NCBI GenBank assembly: GCA_030686995.1
Contig: CM060709.1
Coordinates: forward strand, 129,920,373-129,984,372
DNA from: Artemisia argyi
Lineage: Eukaryota; Streptophyta; Magnoliopsida; Asterales; Asteraceae
DNA: 64,000 nucleotides
Reading direction: 5' to 3'
Under the pieces are notes generated by a model. That model saw nothing but the letters and a program-made list of their open reading frames with translations. It was not told the DNA's origin and made no database searches. Of this stretch, positions 10,650 to 21,064 are shown one piece after another. The position numbers and the translations under genes were made by a program. Position 1 is the first letter of the stretch, and the number at the start of each line of letters is the position of its first letter.

Positions 10650-11908
10650 TGATGCGTAGGGATTGCACCAGGCTTTACCTCTCAAGGGATCTCGAGAAGC
10701 TTACAACCCCCACCAGGCAGTGTACCTGATCGATGTAGTATAGTATAATGACAAGTACCGGGGGATTGTTCGTTCAGCTAGGAATAGTGTCGCTAGGGTT
10801 AGAAAACCTAAAGACTAGGTCTAGAGATAAGAGATGATTCTTTTTGTATTTTTATATTTTTATGAAAGCAAGTAAAAATCTCGGGTTTGAAGGAGTTGGG
10901 CGGAATTAGTTGCTAGTCAACTAACCCAATAACTAAAGATGCAATCAAAATAAAATACTAAAATGAAAATAAAACTAAATTAACTATAGGTGTGAGCAAT
11001 ATATGGGAGAATTGTGTTTACTTAGATTTCACTACTCCCTAGATATCTTTTACATGTTAATTACTTGTTACAGTTGCGTGGATGACGGATTGTATTCCTT
11101 AATACCATTCATGGGGTGGTGTACTTACTTCCCCAATCCTATAAGCGCCTATAAACAAGTAATCATTCATCCATTACAACTATAAACAAGTAATCAACAT
11201 ATAATTAACATCTAGGTTTCATTACATCTAAGCAAACACAAGATAGATCTAGCCTAGCATGTTGAAATCATGACAAGCATAAGATATATTCAAACAACAC
11301 ATAGACATATTGATTGAATTGGAAGAAGACTTATCTCAATTGAACATGAAAGGTTTCAAGGGGTAAAAACCCTTGAAAATACTGTAAAATACGACCTAGG
11401 GTTTCACAAGTTCGGCCCTAGTATTCTCCACACAAGTTCCTCTTTAATGAATGAAAAATAGAAAAGTATATATAGTTTTTCTGAGGTGACGGCGTCAAGA
11501 TTAAATCTCTGACGCCGTCATCTCGCCGCCAAATAATTTCTCGGACTGCCTAGATCTGGGTTTGACGCCGTCATGTGTACTCCAATTGCAGGCCGTCGCA
11601 ACATTAACTCTTGACGCCCTTCTTGTGACGCCTTCAGGTTTTCACTAGGTCGTCACGGATTTTACTCTTGACGCCGTCAGGTTTTTCTTCTTGACGCCGT
11701 CAGGTACTGTTCTCAGCATGGAAAATTAAGTCTTTGCTGTTTTCTTCACTTTTATGCTCCAAAAACGTCCAAAGTACTTCCTTTTCCAGAATTCACTCCC
11801 AAAGTACCTAAAATCACAAAAGGAACAATTTAGGGCAATATTTGATCAAATAAATTCAATTCCGGGCTTAAAGGACCCCTTAAAAGTGGTTCATTTTTCG
11901 CCTCATCA
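10650..11908 (-). repeat. 5' LTR of element A
   Basis: It runs from TGATGCG to CCTCATCA in plus-strand sense and is 1,259 bp, with a roughly 160-bp internal deletion relative to the other copies near 11145. On the minus strand a TATA-type box (CTATATATA, 11467-11475) lies just downstream of a cluster of TGACGCCGTCA palindromes. The flanking GGAGC at 11909-11913 is probably one TSD copy. The other was lost with the left end of the element. Confidence 0.92.
11487..11702 (-). promoter_or_regulatory. array of TGACG-CGTCA palindromes upstream of the LTR TATA box
   Basis: Exact 11-bp palindromes of the form TGACG[C/G]CGTCA occur at 11487-11497, 11510-11520, 11563-11573, 11669-11679 and 11692-11702. 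Partial copies occur at about 11611 and 11626-11636. Each joins two TGACG half sites, the core bound by plant TGA-type bZIP factors, in inverted orientation. The cluster ends 11 bases before the TATA box on the minus strand. An enhancer role is inferred. Confidence 0.6.
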
Positions 11909-13815
11909 GGAGCTCACAAAGCCTAACAGTTAACAATGTAGTAAACCTAAACTAGGATTTTGACTTTTATGTGAAAGACACCTAAGTTTTATGCCTATAC
12001 TAACCTAAATACATATAATGCAGTCTACTCATGCCCAATTAACATTAAAACAACAACAGGAACAAGGGGTACTACCCTGATCCAAACACCCCTTTATACT
12101 AACTAATTTAGAAGTTTTCAAAGCATATAACTAATTAAGAGTCTAACACTGATTCATAGGGACATATTATGATGTGGTGAGTTCATTCAAGCACAAATGG
12201 ACAGATATTAACCAATTTTTACAAGATTCCCCATATTCACTATAATCAGTCCGACAAGTAAAGCATGAGAAACTGAGATCAAGCAAATGAACAAGCATAC
12301 ACTAACTTGAATAGAACTCAGGGACATCATATAAGCATAAAAAACTAAGATACATGGAATTCCACACGCCTACAGTGATATGCAAGAAAATGGTGACTTG
12401 TACTTACAACTGATGCAGAGTAGAACAAAGATATACAGGATCATAAACCATACCTAGAGCTTCCCCAAAAGCACTAAACCCATTTGCCATCCATTATAAC
12501 CTTGCTCCATTCTTCTTCTTTCCTAAAAACTGATTTTTTATTTTATGAACTATTTTTGAGTATTTTTTTTATTTTTGAAATATTAAACTGAACTGGTCTG
12601 AATGCTTACAGGGACTTACTAAGATTCTTAAATGACTTGAATTGAGCCTAAGAAACAGATAAACATTACTTTTTAATTAAATTATGGAAAATGAAGATTT
12701 CACATGAAAATGCATAAAGCTGAATTTGATGATGGAATTTGAAATTAAGATTAAACAAAAGTGTTTATTACTCTAAACAAACTAATTACATCCTTTTTTT
12801 AAACTAAAAATTACAACTGAGAAAGGAATTTAAGCTAAAACAACATCCTACACTATACTACAACTAAATTAACTACCCACTGCTCCTTTGCTTAATTTTC
12901 ATGACTTATATTGACCAGTGTGGGTCCCACACTTTTTCCCACTTCAATCCTGGCCATTGGATGGCTTCATCAAATCTTGGCCGTTTAATTTTCTTTTGGC
13001 GGGAAAATGTCCAATTGGCAGGTTTTTGATAACTTGGAGCAAATTGTGGGTAATTAATGGGTTTTGGAGGGTATTAGAGGCTTAGGGAACAAGTGATGGG
13101 TTTGCTGAGGTGGAGGTGAGGAGGAGGGATGAGATTGCAGGGGAGCATGTTGCAAGTTGGAAGAAGGTGGGAGGTAGTCAAAGGGGTTTGACTGAGGTGA
13201 TATTAAAATGGGGGTGGTTTTGTTTTGGAGTGGGCCTGGATGTTTGGTGTGGGCTTTAAATGGATCAGGTGGATTTAGATTGGATTGTATTTGGTTTTAG
13301 GTAGTAATAAAGAGGGTCCGTTTGGTTATGTTATATCACCAGGACCAAATGTGTAAAATTCCAAAATGAAGGACTGAAACTGACTCCAAAGATATAACAA
13401 GGACCAAAGTTGCCAACTTTAATATCCCAAGGACCATAAATTTCATTTTCCATTTTAAAAAAACCTAAGGACCATTTTTGACAATTTCCAAACGTTTAGG
13501 GACCATTTCTGCCATTTGCCCAAAGATTCATTCAAGGACCAATTTTTTAAACTTAGAATATCTCAGGGACCTTGAATGATAAAACTCCACATTTTTTAAT
13601 TCCAGGGACTAGTTTTGCCAATTGATGAAAGTTTAGGGACTGAAACTGCAATTTGTGCAAACTTTGCTTGTTTTTCATTTGTTTTTACTCATTTTGCATC
13701 TGAAACATATAAAACACAATTTTGAAATATTTTTAGTATTTTGATGCCTTTTTTAGTGTTTTTAAATGTTTTTGCAGTTCAGATTGACCAAAAATGATGA
13801 GTGTTTGAGCACTCA
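11909..13815 (-). repeat. 3' LTR of element B, inner part
   Basis: It matches the right LTR from GGAG.TCACAAAGCC (23034) for about 1.75 kb. It then continues to CACTCA at 13815, next to TTAATCCCCCACACTA, which is an Athila-type polypurine tract on the minus strand. The first roughly 1.97 kb of the LTR, present at 21065-23037, is missing here and is replaced by element A. A degenerate array of GGGACCA or GGGACTGAAA units occupies 13340-13650. Confidence 0.85.
13340..13650. repeat. degenerate GGGACC(A/T) short tandem array in the element B LTR
   Basis: About ten copies of [A/G]GGGAC[C/T], each followed by a short AT-rich string such as ATTTTTG.CA or GAAACTG, are spaced roughly 30 bases apart. 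Starts are near 13342, 13369, 13401, 13430, 13470, 13499, 13535, 13565, 13605 and 13635. The right LTR has the same array (24465-24775) with rearranged copy number, including a second copy of the ACTTAGAATATCTC segment at its end. Confidence 0.65.
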
Positions 13816-13870
13816 TTAATCCCCCACACTAAACTATTGCTAGTCCCTAGCAATCTTTTTAGAAACATAA

Positions 13871-14253
13871 TGGATTTGAATCTCTTTACCAAAAGCCATT
13901 ACTTTTGGAGTAGCCAAATGTTTCAGTTCAAGTAAGAACTATGGTCCACCTGATAACCATGTGATTTTGAGCAAACCACCAGATGTCAACGGATTTGATT
14001 TGTCTTTACCTAAAGCCGTTTGCTTCTGGACTAGCCAACTCTTGATGGACATAGTCAACATCTTGGTGAGCTGATTACCAATTATGGTTTTTCCACTGCC
14101 TTTACCACAAGCCATAATCTTGCGGGCTAGCCAACTCTTTCACTTTTTAGGATATGGCGAGTTGAGATACCCTACAATTTTGGGCAAATTGCAAGCCATC
14201 AACGGATTTGATATATCTTTACCAAGAGCCGTTTGCTCCTGGATTAGCCAATC
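13871..14253. repeat. four-copy tandem repeat, each copy with an inverted repeat, in the 3' region of element B
   Basis: Units begin near 13871, 13991, 14081 and 14201 and share CTTTACC..AAGCC(A/G)T and TAGCCAA, with a period of roughly 90-120 bp. In each unit a 5-7 bp arm ending in GG pairs with an arm starting CC about 20 bases later: TAATGG/CCATTA, AACGG/CCGTT, ATTATGG/CCATAAT and AACGG/CCGTT. The arms differ between units but remain complementary within each unit. Confidence 0.65.
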
Positions 14254-14382
14254 CTTTTGTCGTTTAGACATGGCGGACTGATAACCACAAAAATTTTGAA
14301 GCACAAGTGAATTTTTTTTTAAATTTTTGCCAAAAACGGGGGTACTAGATAGTAAAATGTGATAAAATTCGCTAGAATACCC

Positions 14383-14545
14383 CCCAATACTTAGAATTGA
14401 ATATTGTCCTCAATATTCAAAGTCCCAGCTATTGTGCCGACTCTTTGAACGTAAAAGGGCAACATTACAATCTAAATGTAGAAACACCATTTCTGTTTTT
14501 TCACTTTATTTGTAACCATAGTAGGGGTAATTCCCCCACACTTAG
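14383..14545 (-). other. palindrome and polypurine modules in element B
   Basis: The perfect inverted repeat TTGAATATTG/CAATATTCAA (14397-14420, loop TCCT) lies beside CCCCCCAATACTTAG. A further polypurine-like TCCCCCACACTTAG is at 14532-14545. A related hairpin, ATTGCTAG/CTAGCAAT (13836-13854), lies beside the PPT at the LTR. Element A has the same arrangement. Confidence 0.65.
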
Positions 14546-14970
14546 GGTGAAAACCCTATAAGCATGCTACTGTTTTTGTTTACCGAGTCGCTATCTTGAG
14601 TCGACCCCAAATTCATTTGTTCATGGGGAAGTATCACGTGGAAGAGATAATCTCCATCGGACTTTCATTCAAGATGTTTGGACAAACATTTGAAGCACGT
14701 GAAAGTTCCACACCGATGAGATATACAAACCCTGGCTCAAAATTTATAAATTAGAATGCCGGGGTCAAAGATAATGTCCTCACTCCCGAAAGAGTGAAGA
14801 ACAGGAGAAGCCACGGGATAAATGAAGAAGAAAAAGAAAGCCATGATAAAAATCATGACTAACTCATCATCACCTACAGGAGAATTCATAATAAAATGAA
14901 TCTCCTCTTTTAAGCTCGTTTGGTCTAGACATATCCCGGGTGTGTCTAGATCAAAATAGAAATTATCATA

Positions 14971-17900
14971 TGTAACACCCCAAAATTTGGGATACGTAGC
15001 GGTATTAAAGCTGGGTGTTACTTGATGGCACAACAGTTATAATAATAGGAAAACAATCTTTAATTGAGTTGTTTTAATAATTTTATTATTCAAATATCAG
15101 AGTTTACATAATGAGATCCCAGTAGATTACAGTTTGTTAAATAAGTTATCAAAGAATAATAAAAATTTAGCCTTCCTTCCGTATCCATGCTCCTCCAAGC
15201 CCTCCTTGTTTGTTATGCACCTGAGATAAACATGCTAAAAGCGTCAACACAAAGGTTGAGTGAATTCACAGCGTTTGTAAATAAGTAATAGTTGAACACA
15301 AGTCATATAGTTATAAAACGAAGTATTATAACGTAGCGTACTGTACTAAGCCTCATGAACTCAAACCTTAACAGTTTGGACATTATAGTAATGAACTATA
15401 ATGTAACGTTACTAACATTATAATAATAATGTGAGTAACAGAGCCCTCGAGTAGGAGCTTGCCAACTTCCTATTTAAATTCAAATATAATGCATTTGGCC
15501 ACTTATCCAGCAACACAAATGGGGCGTCAACTGCCAATAGATCTGTTCACTATATTCGCGTTCACTTGCAAGTGATTAATGGTTCATGACATGAGGGACT
15601 TTTAATGGCAAAACGTTTAACTTAGGCAATACCAGATCAGGATAGCATACAGAAAATACTTGTGTTCGGTTTAGTAGCATGTATCTCCCCACAAGTTTGA
15701 AAAAAACGTATGAAAAGTGGGACTGTGAACTCACCTGGGATGATACGGTAGTCTGGATGGAAAACAACTTAAATAAAGTTGATAGTCCCCGATACGAAAC
15801 CTGAGTTATTATGTCAAGTTTCAGTATTCGTATTTACTTATATGTGAGTTTAATGTTTGTTAGCGTCAAGATTTTGTTAAGGATTATTTATTTAGTTTTG
15901 ATAACATGAAGTCTTTTCAAAAGTTACTGGGTAATAAGATTTTACCATTTTTCTTATTCTCATATTTATAAGTTCGTTGGTTCATTAACGATATATTGTC
16001 TAGGTATTTATCTATTTATATAAATTTTTATAGAAACTTGTTCTCGACGTATAACTATTATATATAAGTTTTTAAAATAATCTGAGTTATTTAAATGTGT
16101 TAACGTATTTCCGAAAATATATTATTGGAAAATATTACACTTTTTACCCTTGTAGTTTCTAAAATGACACTTTATACCCACAACTATTGATTATTGGCTA
16201 TTTCAGCCCTTGTACTAAATTATTTGTAAAAATTACATTTTTTGCCCAAGAAAACTCCATCTTTCATTTATTACAAAATATACCCCTTTAGTTTTTCAAA
16301 AATAATTATAAAAGTATTTTTGTTATGTATTTTGAGACAAAAATAAGCTAAGTTTTAGAAAATCCGTACAATGTTTTTACAATGTTCTTGATCTATTCCA
16401 AAAGTTTGCCAGGTGGTCTATCTAACGGTTCAGACTAGAGGTCATGAGCTCTTATGGTTTGCTCATAATAGTTTTCTAAAGTTGGGTCTCTAAAACTATA
16501 TTTTTAACATTAAATACTAAGTATTTATTCTAGGTTTTAGTGGACGACGGTCCAGAATTAGGACTCAATATAATCAAGGTTACTTAATCATTTTCCTACG
16601 TTCTTGATCCTGCTTAATCTATGCTAGAAGCTCTACGTTTTACCCCCGAGTTTAGGTTCTTAGGTGATCGTTTGGTAGGGTGAATAAATACACGAAGTTG
16701 GTACCCTGAGACCTATGTCGACCCAAAACAGAATGTGAAAACAACCTGGGTTTCGATTTCAAAGCTTATGAACTGACTTGATATGTATCGTAACATGTCA
16801 TTAAACATATTAGGTCATCCCTAAAGAGTCTCAGGTCCTTGTGATTAGTTTAACATGTAGAAATAAAATAAAAAGGGTGTTTGTTTTGTGGTTCTCGACA
16901 GAAAAGAGAAAGAGAAAGAAAACGAGATTTTGAACTCAAAACTTGATGAAATGTTTCTTGTAGCTTATTTACTGAATATTAGGCTTATTGGATTTGTCTT
17001 CTCAGTATCCCTTGGGCTTTAATAGAGTTTTTAACAAAAGTGCACAAGAGGGTATTTTGTTAAAATGGCTGTAACAAGGCAAGCTGATAAAAAACGTGAT
17101 GTGTGCATCTTATGGCCAGGTATTGGGGGCAAATTGAAGTGTGCTAGGTGCTTGTTAAAAAGGCAAAAGGGCTGGTCCTAATACTCTTTGCTTGTGGTCG
17201 AAAATAGGGGTTCGAAAGGGGTGTTTGGTTTTGTGTTTAACAATTTCGGGTTAAAACAGTTCACTCAAGTTTTTGATCGAAAACAGCCTTTGTTTTGCAT
17301 TTCTGGGCTAAAATCTCACGAGTGTAGATGTAAAACATTATTTCGGACAACTTTTGTGTTTTACACTTTTCTTGATTCGGACCAGAAGGGTCTCAAAATT
17401 GGGATTTAAAATCATTACAGATAGGTTGTATTCAGATTCTAGATTTGGTTCATGGTAATTACTAGGGCTTGTTCATTATTACTTTTAAGAGTATATGAAA
17501 CTTACAAAAGAGATGGAAAGGGTTTGGAACACTTACTTGACCTTATATTGGATTAAGAGCAGGTTTTGAGCAATATGACTAGGAAATGGGATACTAGGCT
17601 TTCTTCTCTTCTTTGGCTCTAATGTAACCTTCCTTATACTTTATTTGGTTCTCCTGAATCAGAAAGTATTGAGTGTGGGGATGTTTGGTGTGTTTCGAAT
17701 GAATGGTGAAGGAAAAGATAGAAATGTGGTTGACATATATATAGTAAAAGAGTTATGGTTACTCAAACCTTCTTGTCATCATGTTTAGGGAATATGAGAC
17801 AAGCTGGTGAGGTGTTCATAAATGTTTGTGAGGTGATATATGGTGAGGGTGAGAGTGGCGTGAGGTGGTAAATTCTCATCCAAGGTATTTACCTACTAAG

Positions 17901-18302
17901 TTTGTCTTGGGTAAAATATTTAGGGACAAATTGAGGTGGCTTAATATGGGACTTGATAATGTTCATGTACGGTTTTGATAAGATTGAAGCTAGCTAAGAA
18001 CCAATTTGATTTACAGTAGGTAATTGTGTTTTGTGAATGTTTAGTATTAGAAGCAAAGAATTTAAGGTTCATGGAATATAGATTGGCCACTAATTATGGT
18101 TTGTCAAAAGTCCACGTGACAAAAGAAAAGTGATTTGGTGAATCTTGTGGTCTAGTTCGGGCATACGTATGGTAAAAATAAGATATACCATGTTCTTGGT
18201 TTGAAACTTTAAGTTGGTATTGAAATTTTAGAAGATGAGATATGGTGTCTTAATTTATGCCTAGTTTGAATGACAAAACTAGGTGATGTCTATTGGTTTA
18301 AT

Positions 18303-18359
<57 letters not shown>

Positions 18360-19011
18360 CCATATATAAGATTTAGAGTTGCATGGTAACATGTTGGTTT
18401 TAAGGTTTAACGTGTGCATGCATTTGGTTGGCACATTTCATACATAGAAAATGTTATTAATTTAAGTTTAGTAGGCTAATATAGTGTATGTTGGCTATAA
18501 TATGTAGTTTTGATCCCGGTAATTGCAAACGTAAAGTTTTTAAGTCGTGAAATTTAAAATCAGGTGACATAAAATATAAAGTTTATAAAAATTTTAAAAA
18601 TTATCAAAATACTTAATTTTTATATTTAAGATGAGTTGTGGGTTTATCGGAGTATTTAAACGTTATTTAAACTACATAAATGTAAAGTGATAATAAATAG
18701 AAGTATAATTTAATATCTTGAAAAGTACAGGTGTTTATAGTCACATAAAATCATAATTATAATAAATTAGGGTTTTGTGAAAACTCTAATAATTAACAAA
18801 CATTTAATTAAGTATGTAAATAACGTAATGTGGTAAATGAAAGTTGAAAATATTTATACTTAACATATAAAGATATTTATTCAAAACGGATTTAAGTGAA
18901 CACGTTTGACTTACATGACATTAATTGGTTGTAAAAAAAATTTAGACATGAAAAATGGACAAGTATTCTTTTAAAGTATTAATATGAGTGGAAAATTTAC
19001 CGGTGGTTACA
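14971..19011 (-). mobile_element. 4.04-kb solo LTR inserted in element B
   Basis: It begins TGTAACACCC and ends GTGGTTACA, flanked by perfect 5-bp repeats TCATA (14966-14970 and 19012-19016). Removing it with one repeat restores the reading frame of the element B protein on the minus strand (EYD joined to NFYFD). The end GGGGTGTTACA, read on the minus strand, is the usual 3' end of Tekay/Del-type chromovirus LTRs, so I infer that orientation and lineage. GTAACACCC (14972-14980) and GGGTGTTAC (15013-15021) form an inverted repeat at that end. No coding domains are seen inside. Confidence 0.85.
18311..18358. repeat. (TA)24 microsatellite
   Basis: An uninterrupted run of TA dinucleotides inside the 4-kb solo LTR. 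Confidence 0.98.
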
Positions 19012-21041
19012 TCATACTCCGGTGGAGATATGATATGAGTGAGTTCACAGGAGAACTTCTCAAAGGTGAATGAATCATATTCGGAATTGATTTGAGTGAG
19101 TTCACTGGGGAACTCCTCAAAAGTAAATGATTCATATACGGGGAGAGAATTATGAGAATGAGAAGTGGTAACACCACTAATCTTCTCTCCCGTATGATCA
19201 AAATGGAATGTTTGCAATTCCGGAATAGAATCATTGATCAAAGCTCACTATCCTCAACGGGGATAGGAGATGAAATAGGCTTTTCATTAAAAGCCTCGAT
19301 TCTAGAAATGAGAAGATTAGCATTTAATAATGTAAGACGAAGAGCTTCGTCTTGGATTATTTCTTCATCATTCTCTTCTCCTAAGCTGCCAAGCTCAGAA
19401 GGTAATCTATCCACATGACTAATGTCTTCACAAGGTAAAGAACATTCATTAGTATGTGAATCACTAAGCTCGATGTTAGGATTAGAATTTAAAAGATTTT
19501 CAATTTCACCAAGATCGGCTTCGAAGTCAAACAGATCATCATCACTTCCCAATGGAAGTGGATTGATATGAGTAAGTTCATCTGTGAACTCCTCAAGTAG
19601 AGGGTCAACATCGGAATGAGGCAGTGATGCCTCTACATACTCAACTTCTCCATAAGATGTACAATCATTGCTATAATCGGAGAAAGTATCAAATTGATCT
19701 TTTGGATTTTCAGGAGGGGTAGGGATATCACACATATGATCAAGAATTCCCTGTGACTCACTTGGGATTGGGACAAGGTTCTCAACACTAGACTTTATTA
19801 ATTCGTCAGATTCCTTTGCAGGAATAGTGTCAAGATGCTCGTCCCCCATGCTCAGAGAGTGAGTGGGAACCTCGGGTGTGATAACATCAAACTGAGGGAG
19901 TTGAGAAGGACCAACATACATGGATTTTACAATTTCTATTTGTTCTGCTGCTAGTAATTCTTCCATACTCTTTTCTCCCTGATTTTCCATGGAAGGAGTC
20001 TCAATTGATGAACTTGATGAGGTATCATATTTATCACTTTCATCATCTTCATCGAGAAGAGCAGCTTTGTGAAATTTGGAACGTGTTATAGCTGCTCGTT
20101 CTAAGACTAGTAATTCTTCCATGCTTCTTTCGTCTCTAGCTGCATGTTCTTCTGCAAGTAGTTCTTCCATGGATTTCCCACGGGACTGTTGGATGATTGG
20201 AATTTGTGGGGGTGTGGATGTGTCAAACCCGGACGGTTGACATTGATCATCATTGTGAGGACCCCCACAATACTCACAAGGAGAACTCGGAGCTTGGCGA
20301 AGAGAAATATTAGCCAACTCCTCCTTAAGGTTTTTAAGTTTCTCAAGAACCTCTAGACAAAGGTCTTGCGGGTATTGAGGAGTTGCTTGGATCATTTGGC
20401 ACTGTGGAGGTGGGTCTTGAAATGAATAGTCGTAATTGTTGCAAGGAAATGGATTCCCTGTTTGACAACCCGAGCAAAAGTGAGGACCTCCACAGTACTC
20501 ACAACAGTTGAACTGATGTGGCTGTGAGTCGTATGTGCTTAAGTCATAATTGTTATCAGGAACCTGCTCATAGACAAGCGTGCTTCCTGATTGACAATCA
20601 GAACTGTAGTGTGAACCACCACAGTACTCACAACAGTAAAACTGCTGAGTCTCATGGTGTGGAAGCTGATGGAATGAATCAGTCATGTCAGGGTAGGAAT
20701 AGGGATTCTGGTTATAGACAGACCCGTTGCCTGACTCTACCATGCCACAACTGGGGCAATTACCACCATTATAAGGACTACCACACCATTGACAAACAAG
20801 AGGGTGATAATAAGACATAGAAAGAATCAAAGGGTAATAGAGGGTAAGAAATGAAGAATCAAAAAGGTAGGAGGGTAAAGGTGAATATTTTTGATATTTT
20901 TGAAAATTTTTGTAATACTAATAAGAAGGAAAATATTTTTGGGTTTTTTATAAAAATATGGACAAAAGATGGTAAATATACAATGGATGTATATTCAACA
21001 ATCACAGATGCTTTAAATTCGTATAGAATACGCGCACAACC

Positions 21042-21059
21042 TCCCCGGCAGCGGCGCCA
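21042..21059 (-). other. primer binding site of element B
   Basis: On the minus strand it reads TGGCGCCGCTGCCGGGGA, one base from the Athila tRNA-Asp consensus. It lies five bases from the right LTR start at 21065. Confidence 0.88.
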
Positions 21060-21064
21060 AAATT

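Larger units (their letters stand above)
4298..11908 (-). mobile_element. Element A: Athila-type Ty3/gypsy element lacking RT and integrase core
   Basis: Two related LTRs (4298-5682 and 10650-11908) flank a gag ORF and a protease ORF read on the minus strand. The 5' LTR is therefore the right-hand one. A tRNA-Asp type PBS lies just inside it (10625-10643). Athila identity rests on the PBS, the gag, the protease motif and the 3' palindrome plus polypurine modules. No reverse transcriptase or RNase H motif is visible, so this is a non-autonomous internal deletion derivative. Its right end lies in the LTR of element B, and the base string GGAG(C/G)TCACAAAG is shared with 23034-23046. Its left end has lost about the first 36 LTR bases in a deletion. 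A solo LTR of the same family is at 44723-46141. Confidence 0.87.
14737..20818 (-). pseudogene. element B protein with repeated zinc-knuckle-like motifs, interrupted by a solo LTR
   Basis: The frame starts at the ATG at 20818 (MSYYHPLV) and is open for about 526 codons to 19238. A frameshift there continues it in another frame to the target site of a solo LTR at 19012-19016. It then resumes at 14970 and runs to about 14737. The first 200 residues carry C-x2-C-x3-H-x4-C motifs: CEYCGGSHYSSDC, CEYCGGPHFCSGC and CEYCGGPHNDDQC, plus a variant CQWCGSPYNGGNC in which Tyr replaces His. Repeats of SMEELLA(E/A)E and acidic segments with FTFEEFPSEL follow. It occupies the gag position of a non-autonomous Athila-type element. 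Nucleic acid binding is likely from the knuckles. The function is otherwise unknown. Confidence 0.7.

Noticed and set aside
14084..14281. Plus-strand 65-codon frame
   Set aside because: It overlaps the four-copy hairpin repeat and has no coding signature.
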